From Clostridiales bacterium (lineage in GTDB: Bacteria; Bacillota; Clostridia; Christensenellales; UBA3700): a stretch of 7,498 nt of DNA. Positions 1-5,344 of this stretch are shown here, one piece after another. Each line of letters starts with the position of its first letter. The stretch's first letter is position 1. The notes beneath the pieces were generated by a model, which was not told the origin of the DNA, did not search any database, and was given only the letters and a program-made list of their open reading frames with translations. The stretch covers positions 22,305-29,802 of the forward strand of contig JAAVHQ010000008.1 in NCBI GenBank assembly GCA_014799645.1, in the 5' to 3' direction. A program made the position numbers and the translations under genes.

Positions 1-651
1 GGTAGCAACTGCACGCAAACGGCAGTGGAAAATTCTATTACCGCTCAAAAGGAAGGCGCGGACGGCATTTTGGTAGTGTCGCCGTATTACAACAAATGTA
101 CGCAAAACGGACTTTTCTTGCACTATCAGGCAATCGCCGAGAAGTGTTCCCTTCCGATGATAATCTACAACGTCCCCGGCAGAACGGGCGTCAATATCCT
201 TCCCGAGACGGCAGGTAGGCTCGCTCGCGAGATACCTACTATCGTCGGTATCAAGGAAGCGTGCGGCAACTTAGAGCAAATCGCTAAGACGGCTGAGCAA
301 ATCAAAGGCACTCAACTTCAACTTATGAGCGGCGACGACAAGCTTGCCGTTGACATAGCAAGGCTTGGCGGCACTACCCTGATTTCCGTCGCAAGCAACG
401 CTCTTCCCAAAGAGTTCACGCAAATTATGGCGTACGCAAACGCAGGCAAATTTGACGAGGCTGACGCGCTCTATTCCAAGTACGATAAATTCGTCGACTT
501 GCTATTTAGCGAGGTCAATCCTATTCCTATCAAGTACGCTTGCTCTCAACTCGGTCTTTGCCAAAATATTTTGAGATTGCCATTGACGTCAATGAGCGAA
601 GATAAGGCTGCCCTATTGCGCGCGGAAATGCAAAAATTGCAAATAATCTAA
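1..651 (+). CDS. dapA: 4-hydroxy-tetrahydrodipicolinate synthase, 5'-truncated by window edge
   Basis: DapA condenses pyruvate with L-aspartate-4-semialdehyde to give 4-hydroxy-tetrahydrodipicolinate, the first committed step of DAP/lysine synthesis in the cytosol. The frame is open from base 1 to the TAA at 649-651, giving 216 codons. By alignment to the E. coli enzyme (292 aa) from memory, about 77 N-terminal residues lie outside the window, including the Thr44/Thr45 pair. Numbering from base 1, visible family motifs are GSNCTQTA (1-8), SPYYN (27-31, Tyr30 matching E. coli Tyr107), IIYNVPGRTG (54-63, with Tyr56 and Arg61 matching catalytic Tyr133 and Arg138), GIKEACGNL with Schiff-base Lys85 (bases 253-255), the SGDD segment and NPIPIKYACSQLGL near the C-terminus. 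The GTG at base 25 is an internal valine inside a conserved motif and is not the start. dapB follows after 13 bp, so the two are probably cotranscribed. Identity is very secure; only the N-terminus is missing. Confidence 0.97.
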   Translation, partial: GSNCTQTAVENSITAQKEGADGILVVSPYYNKCTQNGLFLHYQAIAEKCSLPMIIYNVPGRTGVNILPETAGRLAREIPTIVGIKEACGNLEQIAKTAEQIKGTQLQLMSGDDKLAVDIARLGGTTLISVASNALPKEFTQIMAYANAGKFDEADALYSKYDKFVDLLFSEVNPIPIKYACSQLGLCQNILRLPLTSMSEDKAALLRAEMQKLQII

Positions 652-654
652 TAT

Positions 655-660
655 AGGTGA
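655..660 (+). promoter_or_regulatory. Ribosome-binding site of dapB
   Basis: AGGTGA lies 4 bases before the dapB ATG at 665, in the short dapA-dapB gap. It fixes the dapB start at this ATG, and the protein then begins directly with the first Rossmann strand, as expected for the family. Confidence 0.7.
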
Positions 661-664
661 TTTT

Positions 665-1432
665 ATGATAAAAGTTTTAATTTGGGGTATAGGCGGAAGA
701 ATGGGCAAAAACATTCTCGAAGGCTTGTCCGCTTTTGACAACGCCGAGGCTGTCGGCGGCGTAGACAAATTCGCCGATCCGTCGCAATTCTCCGTACCCG
801 TATTCAAGAGCGGTAAAGACGTCAACGTCGATGCTGACGTAATAATCGACTTTTCCCGCCCCGACGCGCTTGACGAAATTTTGGAATACGCTCTCGCTCA
901 CAAGACGGGCATTATGCTCGCCACGACAGGCTACTCTGCCGAGCAACAACAAGCAATCGACAAGGCTTCTCAAAGCATTGCAGTATTCCAATCGAGCAAT
1001 ATGTCTTTGGGCGTAAATTTGCTTATTGAGCTATGTCGCAAAGCGTCCCAAGTACTCGGAGAAAAATTCGATATAGAGATTATAGAACAACATCACAACC
1101 AAAAAGTTGATTCTCCGTCGGGCACTGCCCTATCTATTGCCAACGCTATCAACGAGGAGTTCGATAATTCCAAAGAATACGTATACGGCAGACACGACAA
1201 GAATTGCCGTCGCACTGACAAAGAGATAGGAATTCACGCAATAAGAGGCGGTACGATAGTTGGCAAACACGACGTACTCTTTATCGGTAAAGACGAAGTG
1301 ATCACCATTTCTCACGAGGCTCAATCGAGAGCGGTATTCGCGCAAGGCGCAATCCGCGCAGGTATCTTTCTCTCGACGAAGACAAGCGGAAAGTATTCGA
1401 TGAAAGATTTGTTGCAATCGGCAACTAAATAA
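665..1432 (+). CDS. dapB: 4-hydroxy-tetrahydrodipicolinate reductase
   Basis: DapB reduces the DapA product to tetrahydrodipicolinate with NAD(P)H, the second committed step towards meso-DAP and lysine. The 255-aa length is normal for the family. The N-terminal Rossmann domain has the dinucleotide loop GIGGRMG (8-14) and an acidic residue at the end of strand 2 (Asp34), followed by DFSRPDA (62-68) and ATTGY (86-90). SSNMSLGVNLL (110-120) leads into the substrate/tetramerisation domain, where EQHHNQKVDSPSGTAL (141-156) carries the catalytic His143, His144 and Lys147 (E. coli His159, His160, Lys163). RGGTIVGKHDVLFIG (194-208) and the SHEAQSR segment (216-222) complete the family pattern. The ORF ends in tandem TAA stops (1430-1435). 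It lies directly behind dapA and is the last gene before a terminator, so the pair forms the end of a lysine/DAP operon whose start is outside the window. Everything needed for activity appears intact. Confidence 0.98.
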   Translation: MIKVLIWGIGGRMGKNILEGLSAFDNAEAVGGVDKFADPSQFSVPVFKSGKDVNVDADVIIDFSRPDALDEILEYALAHKTGIMLATTGYSAEQQQAIDKASQSIAVFQSSNMSLGVNLLIELCRKASQVLGEKFDIEIIEQHHNQKVDSPSGTALSIANAINEEFDNSKEYVYGRHDKNCRRTDKEIGIHAIRGGTIVGKHDVLFIGKDEVITISHEAQSRAVFAQGAIRAGIFLSTKTSGKYSMKDLLQSATK

Positions 1433-1480
1433 TAATCTTTATAAACTAAAAATTGTACATCATACAAATAAATAAGATAC

Positions 1481-1514
1481 AAAAAAGAGCAAGTATTTTT
1501 ACTTGCTCTCTTTT
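1481..1514. terminator. Bidirectional rho-independent terminator between convergent genes
   Basis: GAGCAAGTA (1487-1495) pairs perfectly with TACTTGCTC (1500-1508) around a TTTT loop, and an A-T pair (1486/1509) extends the stem to 10 bp. It is flanked by AAAA on the left and TTTT on the right, so transcripts from either strand would end in a hairpin plus U-tract. It serves dapAB from the left and the membrane-protein gene (stop at 1528) from the right. The rest of the gap 1433-1527 is AT-rich and holds only a weak 5-bp hairpin (TTGTA/TACAA near 1453-1467). Confidence 0.85.
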
Positions 1515-1527
1515 ATTAACTAAACTC

Positions 1528-2067
1528 TTATTTCTTCTCTATCGTCAATTCTTCAAGCGCTTGCTCATACTTGCGATTGAGTTCGGCGACCGCCTCTCTA
1601 TTGTCTAGATGCATTTTCATAAGGTCGCAGTCAAGCACGCTTTTACCTTTGTAGGTCTTGATAGGAAATTCCCCGACCACTTTGAGCGTAAGCACTTCGT
1701 ACCAATTAAACTGACTTGGGCTTTTGCATACGTACGTCTTGCCATCATCCTCGAATTTGTATTCTATGTAATATACCGCGACTTTTCCCGACGTCTTTTC
1801 CGTGTTGTAAGAAAGAAAAGTTGCCGTAGTGGATTTACCCAAAGTCTCGACTTGCAAGTCGCTTTTTATCTTGACGTATTGAACAACTGACGAGACCGTC
1901 AGCGCCACTCCTGCCGCAACCGTAAGCGCAGATACGACGTAACTTGCCGCGCTTGCGCTCTCGGCTAGGTATCTATAATACACCAAAAGCACAATGCCCA
2001 GCACTATGACTACGCTTCCGATTATACAAGGCTTTATAACGTTGTCTTTTACGTTAAGTCTTTTCAT
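1528..2067 (-). CDS. Unrecognised two-TM membrane protein, possibly DUF3592-like
   Basis: I do not recognise this 179-aa protein with certainty. Two hydrophobic helices are clear: about residues 11-31 (VVIVLGIVLLVYY core) and about 42-64 (alanine/valine-rich). They are followed by a probable soluble domain of alternating strands, roughly 75-147, including TTATFLSYN (80-88), VYYIEYKFEDDGKTYV (98-113) and GEFPIKTYKGKSVLD (132-146). A charged C-terminal helix (about 153-179) ends the protein. The helix pair followed by a Y-x-x-x-Y-x-F-x-x-x-G-K-x-Y strand resembles the DUF3592 type of small bacterial membrane protein, but this is recall of a pattern, not a search. The ATG at 2065-2067 lies 1 bp after the stop of the COG1579 gene, and AAGGA (complement of 2073-2077) lies 5 bases upstream of it. 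It is therefore probably the last gene of the dnaG operon, ending at the 1481-1514 terminator. No catalytic residues are visible. Confidence 0.8.
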   Translation of the reverse strand: MKRLNVKDNVIKPCIIGSVVIVLGIVLLVYYRYLAESASAASYVVSALTVAAGVALTVSSVVQYVKIKSDLQVETLGKSTTATFLSYNTEKTSGKVAVYYIEYKFEDDGKTYVCKSPSQFNWYEVLTLKVVGEFPIKTYKGKSVLDCDLMKMHLDNREAVAELNRKYEQALEELTIEKK

Positions 2068-2068
2068 A

Positions 2069-2776
2069 TCAGTCCTTGTTGTAGATAATTCTTCCGCAGT
2101 TTGGGCAATCTTGAATTTTCATTCCCTCGCTCAATTTGTCTACTATATCGCTCGCTATTTCCATACCGCAACCGCCGCAACTGTTGGGCTTGATAAACGG
2201 CACGAATACGGGTCTTTTCTTGTTGGCTTTGACCTTTTTGTATTTATCCAAAAGCGTAAGGTTCATATCCTTTTCCAAGTCTTTGAGTTCTCTCATAATC
2301 TCGCCTGCCTCAACGGACTTTTCCTTTTTGAGATTATTGAATTCCTCTGTAAACGCTCTATAACTCTTTGAGGACTTACCCGCTTGCTCGTATTCTTTCT
2401 TGTATTTGGAATTGGTTTCGCTCAACTCTTTGTTGGCTCTTGAAATCTCTCTTTCGAGTTCGTCTGCTTGTTGGTCGAGTTTTTCGAGTTGTTTTGCAAA
2501 ATAATCAAGTTGCTTTTCGTCGCAATCGGGCAAATCACCGGTGGATATTTCTTCTATCTGCTTGTCTATTTCCGCCAAAGCCGACATACTCTTTTTGATA
2601 TTTTCCATAGCGACTTCCGCGCTTTCGTTGAGCCTTGTCAACGTATCAAAAGACTGTTTGGTAGCGTTTTGGAAAAATATCATTTTCTTAGCAGGTTCGC
2701 TTGTTTTAAGTTCGTTTTCCAACTTAAACAACTTCATGTCCACTTCTTGATACTTCAAAATCTTTTCTATACTCAT
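2069..2776 (-). CDS. Coiled-coil protein with C-terminal C4 zinc ribbon (COG1579 type)
   Basis: The 235-aa protein begins with a long charged helical region (about 5-180) rich in Glu, Lys and Leu heptads, predicted to form an antiparallel coiled-coil hairpin. A C-terminal zinc ribbon follows, with SCGGCGME (199-206) and DCPNCGRIIY (223-232), so Cys200, Cys203, Cys224 and Cys227 would bind one zinc. This is the architecture of the COG1579 / zf-RING_7 family (the Chlamydia CT398-like group), whose molecular role is not settled; nucleic-acid or secretion-related functions have been proposed for some members. There is no signal peptide, so it should be cytosolic. The ATG at 2774-2776 has a strong AAGGAG (complement of 2783-2788) 6 bases upstream. 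It sits 32 bp after the DUF34 gene and 1 bp before the membrane-protein gene, an order seen repeatedly in Bacillota. The family assignment is firm, the function open. Confidence 0.92.
   Translation of the reverse strand: MSIEKILKYQEVDMKLFKLENELKTSEPAKKMIFFQNATKQSFDTLTRLNESAEVAMENIKKSMSALAEIDKQIEEISTGDLPDCDEKQLDYFAKQLEKLDQQADELEREISRANKELSETNSKYKKEYEQAGKSSKSYRAFTEEFNNLKKEKSVEAGEIMRELKDLEKDMNLTLLDKYKKVKANKKRPVFVPFIKPNSCGGCGMEIASDIVDKLSEGMKIQDCPNCGRIIYNKD
2073..2077 (-). promoter_or_regulatory. Ribosome-binding site of the membrane-protein gene, inside the upstream gene
   Basis: AAGGA on the - strand lies in the last codons of the COG1579 gene, 5 bases before the ATG at 2067. It supports this start and implies that translation of the two genes is coupled. 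Confidence 0.6.
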
Positions 2777-2782
2777 ATTTTA

Positions 2783-2802
2783 CTCCTTTCCCACTTTCGT
2801 GG
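2783..2802 (-). promoter_or_regulatory. Ribosome-binding site with an adjacent GAAA-tetraloop hairpin
   Basis: On the - strand the 32-bp DUF34-COG1579 gap contains CCACGAAAGTGG (complement of 2791-2802), a perfect 4-bp stem capped by a GAAA (GNRA) tetraloop. Two bases later comes the AAGGAG Shine-Dalgarno (complement of 2783-2788), then the COG1579 ATG. The ribosome-binding site is clear; a regulatory role for the hairpin is only inferred, since the stem is short. Confidence 0.5.
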
Positions 2803-2808
2803 CGTATA

Positions 2809-3564
2809 TTACTTAATATTGCGGTAGGGACTTACGTCCGTTTGCGAGATATGCGCGATTGACGAAAAGTCTTTCAACCAATCTTTGAAAATATCTACGC
2901 AGAAAATTTCGCTCTCGTAATGCCCTACGTCTATCAAAGACAGCGAGTAGTCGATTACTCTCAACGCTATCGAAATCTTGCTTTCTCCGCCGATAACGCA
3001 GTCCACGCCGTTGTCTTTTGCGTATTCTATCAATTCCTCATCTCTTGCGCCTGCGCCTGTGCAAACGGCAATCTTTGAGATTTTTTTGTTCTTATCGCCG
3101 ACGTATTTGACGTTGCCGTCGTTAAGAATTGTCGCGACCTTTTTCGTCAACTCCGCAAGAGATATTTCGTCTATTATTCCTTCTCTTGCGCAGCCATCGA
3201 TTACCTTGACGTTTCTCATTCCGAGCAACTTTGCAAAATAATCGTTCAGTCCACCCGAGCAACAGTCCAAATTCGTATGGCAACTATATAGGTTGATTCC
3301 GTACTCTTTCGCCTTGTCGAGAATGCTTTGCGTGTACTTGTCAATCTCTTCTCCGAATACGGACGGGTGATGCGTAATCAATAGATTGCATCCCTTTTCC
3401 TTGCACTCTTCGAGCGTGTAGTAAGTTACGTTTTGCGCAAGCATAATGCCTTTGACGTCATCGTCTTCACGTCCGAAATTGAGTCCTGCGCTGTCAAAAT
3501 CAAGCGCTAGCGAAAGCGGCGCATTTCTTTCTATTATGCTGATAATATCCTTTACTTTTGGCAT
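2809..3564 (-). CDS. DUF34/NIF3-family dinuclear metal protein (GTP cyclohydrolase 1 type 2 homolog)
   Basis: The 251-aa length matches the short form of the family (such as E. coli YbgI) and leaves no room for the PII-like insert of the longer B. subtilis YqfO. The metal-site signatures are present: ITHHPSVFG (63-71, with His65 and His66), SCHTNLD (94-100, with His96 and Asp100) and DVGHYESE (212-219, with His215 and Glu219). Members form toroidal hexamers with a two-metal centre; the GTP cyclohydrolase name in databases is largely inherited by homology, and the physiological reaction is not established. Two other usually conserved stretches are altered: the N-terminal W-D-N-x-G-L motif reads FDSAGL (23-28), and the T-G-D-x-K-x-H segment reads IGGESKISIA (191-200). 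It starts 2 bp after the trmK-like stop; the start lacks a strong nearby Shine-Dalgarno (a GGA is 7 bases away, AAAAGGA further out), which fits translational coupling. The family is certain, the function unknown. Confidence 0.93.
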   Translation of the reverse strand: MPKVKDIISIIERNAPLSLALDFDSAGLNFGREDDDVKGIMLAQNVTYYTLEECKEKGCNLLITHHPSVFGEEIDKYTQSILDKAKEYGINLYSCHTNLDCCSGGLNDYFAKLLGMRNVKVIDGCAREGIIDEISLAELTKKVATILNDGNVKYVGDKNKKISKIAVCTGAGARDEELIEYAKDNGVDCVIGGESKISIALRVIDYSLSLIDVGHYESEIFCVDIFKDWLKDFSSIAHISQTDVSPYRNIK

Positions 3565-3566
3565 AT

Positions 3567-4229
3567 CTATTCCGCGTCCTTTTTATCGACTAGGGCGATA
3601 ATCCTTTGCAGCATCTTTCCCTCTCGGCTCTTGTCCGAATACTTTTTGAGTGAGTTCGCTTTTTGTCTCAACTTCTCTATGTACGCTACGAAATCGGCGT
3701 TGTCTTTTGAGTTCTTGCCGAGATACAATTCCTCTTCGCTCAACTCGCAATTCTTGCCGCCGCCACAAATAGCGACGATAATATTATAGAATTTACCGCC
3801 TTGCTCGACGACGTAATCTTTGTCAATATACAATTTCTTATCAGACAGAAACTCTCTCAACTCGATTGTGTTTTTGTGAGCGACTAGGACGAATTTCTTT
3901 ATCCCTTTGGGTATGTCATCGAGTATCGACATTATCTCTTTACCGCCCATACCCGCTATGACGACGCAATCGACTTCATTGTCGCAAATCGCCTTCAATC
4001 CGTCCGCGCATCTGAATTGAACATTGTTCAATTCATACTTTTTAGCAAGTTCAATCGCTTTATCAAGCGACTTTTGGGATATGTCGCAGGCTATCGCCTT
4101 TTGCGCTCTTCCCTCTAAAATTGCGCACACCGTAACTTTGCCGTGGTCGCATCCCACGTCCGCAAAGACCTTTGAATCGACGTTGTCGACGACTGCGCGC
4201 AATCTCTTGTCAAGTTTTGGCGCTATCAT
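3567..4229 (-). CDS. trmK: TrmK-like class I SAM-dependent methyltransferase (tRNA adenine-22 N1 type)
   Basis: TrmK methylates N1 of adenine 22 in tRNA D-arms using S-adenosylmethionine. The 220-aa protein has the family layout: an N-terminal KLDKRLRAVVDNV segment (5-17), SAM motif I FADVGCDHGK (22-31), the acidic end of strand 2 ACDIS (47-51), CADGLKAI (74-81), the characteristic DCVVIAGMGGKEI (87-99), then a strand/helix unit around 112-152 and a helical, charged C-terminal region (about 163-218) expected to be a coiled coil contacting tRNA. Its position directly behind sigA is where trmK sits in many Bacillota (yqfN region of B. subtilis). Motif I lacks the usual S-D-H-A-Y-L-P continuation and the usual L-Q-P-N segment reads VAHKN (116-120), so substrate specificity is less sure than the fold. 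The ATG overlaps the sigA stop in a TAATG junction, with no clear Shine-Dalgarno, implying coupled translation. Confidence 0.87.
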   Translation of the reverse strand: MIAPKLDKRLRAVVDNVDSKVFADVGCDHGKVTVCAILEGRAQKAIACDISQKSLDKAIELAKKYELNNVQFRCADGLKAICDNEVDCVVIAGMGGKEIMSILDDIPKGIKKFVLVAHKNTIELREFLSDKKLYIDKDYVVEQGGKFYNIIVAICGGGKNCELSEEELYLGKNSKDNADFVAYIEKLRQKANSLKKYSDKSREGKMLQRIIALVDKKDAE

Positions 4230-5317
4230 TACGGCTTGCCGATATAGTCTTTGAGTTTCTTCGTACGGTTGGGGTGACGAAGTTTTCTCAGCGCCTTTGC
4301 TTCGATTTGTCTGATACGCTCTCTTGTGACGTTGAATTCTCTTCCCACTTCTTCGAGCGTCTTCGGACGGGAATCGTCAAGACCGTATCTCTTTCTGATT
4401 ACCTCGTTTTCTCTCGGGGTAAGCGTGCTAAGCACTTCGAGCAAATGCTCTTTGAGCATTCTCGTCTCCGCCTTTTCGGCAGGCGAAGCCGAAGTGTTGT
4501 CCTCGATAAAATCGCCGAGGTGGCTGTCTTCTTCCTCGCCGATAGGCTTTTCAAGCGAAACAGGGTCTTGCGCAATCTTTTGAATCTCGATTACCTTTTC
4601 TTCCGTTATGCCCATCTTTTCGGCAATTTCGGCGGTTGTCGGTTCTCTACCCAAAGTTTGCAAAAGTTGTCTAGACACTCTGCCCGTCTTGTTGATAGTC
4701 TCCACCATGTGGACAGGTATTCTTATCGTCCTTGCTTGATCGGCAATCGCGCGGGTGATGGACTGCTTTATCCACCAAGTAGCGTACGTCGAGAACTTAA
4801 AGCCCTTGGTATAGTCGAACTTTTCAACGGCTTTCATAAGTCCCAAATTGCCCTCTTGAATAAGGTCGAGGAATTGCATACCTCTTCCGACGTATCTCTT
4901 CGCAATAGATACTACAAGACGCAAGTTGGCTTCGCTAAGTCTATTCTTCGCGGCTACGTCGCCTTGGCTCATTCTCTCGGCGAGTTCTCTTTCCTCGTCC
5001 GACTGCAACAATGGGACTTGTCCTATATCTTTTAGATACATCTTCACCGAGTCGTCAGTAGTAGCGTCGATACCCTCGAAAGACATTTCCTTTATCGTGT
5101 CGCTTTCTTCTTGAATTTCAACGCCCGAGTTTTTGAAAATTTCAAACACAACGCTCGTTTCGTCAGGCAAAAGCGAAAGCTTGTCCGTCAACTTTTCAAA
5201 CTCCGACATAGTCATAACTTTGTCTTTGTAGTTGTTGGCAATCTTTATCGCTTCGCTTCTGATTTTCTCTTCGCGTTGGATAATTTTCTCGTTTTGCTCT
5301 GTCTTTTCTTCGTTCAT
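4229..5317 (-). CDS. sigA: Primary RNA polymerase sigma factor (sigma-70 / SigA)
   Basis: This is the housekeeping sigma factor that directs RNA polymerase to -10/-35 promoters. At 362 aa it has the Bacillota size (B. subtilis SigA is about 371 aa) and lacks the long spacer of E. coli RpoD. Domains in order: a region 1.1-like segment (about 25-82); region 1.2 from DSVKMYLKDIGQVPLL (89-104) to about 122; regions 2.1-2.4 (123-205) with NLRLVVSIAKRY (131-142), FLDLIQEGNLGLMKAVEKFD (149-168) and YATWWIKQSITRAIADQ (178-194), the strand-melting and -10-reading surface; region 3 (about 205-285), including the acidic 3.2 finger near 254-273; and region 4 (290-352) with RENEVIRKRYGL (302-313) and the -35-reading helix-turn-helix LEEVGREF / VTRERIRQIEAKALRKLR (321-347). 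The ATG at 5315-5317 has GGAGGT (complement of 5321-5326) close upstream. It follows dnaG by 27 bp and overlaps the trmK-like gene by 1 bp. No key region is missing. Confidence 0.98.
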   Translation of the reverse strand: MNEEKTEQNEKIIQREEKIRSEAIKIANNYKDKVMTMSEFEKLTDKLSLLPDETSVVFEIFKNSGVEIQEESDTIKEMSFEGIDATTDDSVKMYLKDIGQVPLLQSDEERELAERMSQGDVAAKNRLSEANLRLVVSIAKRYVGRGMQFLDLIQEGNLGLMKAVEKFDYTKGFKFSTYATWWIKQSITRAIADQARTIRIPVHMVETINKTGRVSRQLLQTLGREPTTAEIAEKMGITEEKVIEIQKIAQDPVSLEKPIGEEEDSHLGDFIEDNTSASPAEKAETRMLKEHLLEVLSTLTPRENEVIRKRYGLDDSRPKTLEEVGREFNVTRERIRQIEAKALRKLRHPNRTKKLKDYIGKP

Positions 5318-5320
5318 ATA

Positions 5321-5326
5321 ACCTCC
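5321..5326 (-). promoter_or_regulatory. Ribosome-binding site of sigA
   Basis: GGAGGT on the - strand, 3 bases before the sigA ATG, is the best Shine-Dalgarno match in the window. It lies in the 27-bp dnaG-sigA gap, which holds no hairpin or promoter that I can see. Confidence 0.75.
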
Positions 5327-5344
5327 GAATTTCTTTTGTCCGTG

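Noticed and set aside
25..27. GTG as a start codon for dapA.
   Set aside because: The frame is open upstream, and the bases before it encode the conserved GSN-T-A motif of DapA, so it is an internal valine.
581..594. Perfect 14-bp palindrome CATTGACGTCAATG near the end of dapA, as an operator.
   Set aside because: It is inside coding sequence, encodes ordinary residues of a conserved segment, and a perfect 14-bp palindrome is expected about once in every 16 kb by chance, so one in 7.5 kb is not surprising.
1433..1480. Small RNA or riboswitch in the gap after dapB.
   Set aside because: The stretch is short, AT-rich and only has a 5-bp hairpin; nothing resembles a lysine riboswitch, which would in any case lie upstream of the operon.
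4444..4460. 7-bp inverted repeat AATGCTC-TTT-GAGCATT inside sigA, as an internal terminator or attenuator.
   Set aside because: It has no T-tract after it on the - strand and encodes the normal start of sigma region 4 (MLKEHL), so it is most likely coincidental.
4172..5035. A 287-codon open frame on the + strand opposite sigA.
   Set aside because: It lies wholly antisense to a certain gene, its product is Arg/Leu/Phe-rich with no recognisable domain, and it has no convincing ribosome-binding site. It is a by-product of sigA codon use. The same applies to the + strand frame at 6257-6913 opposite dnaG.
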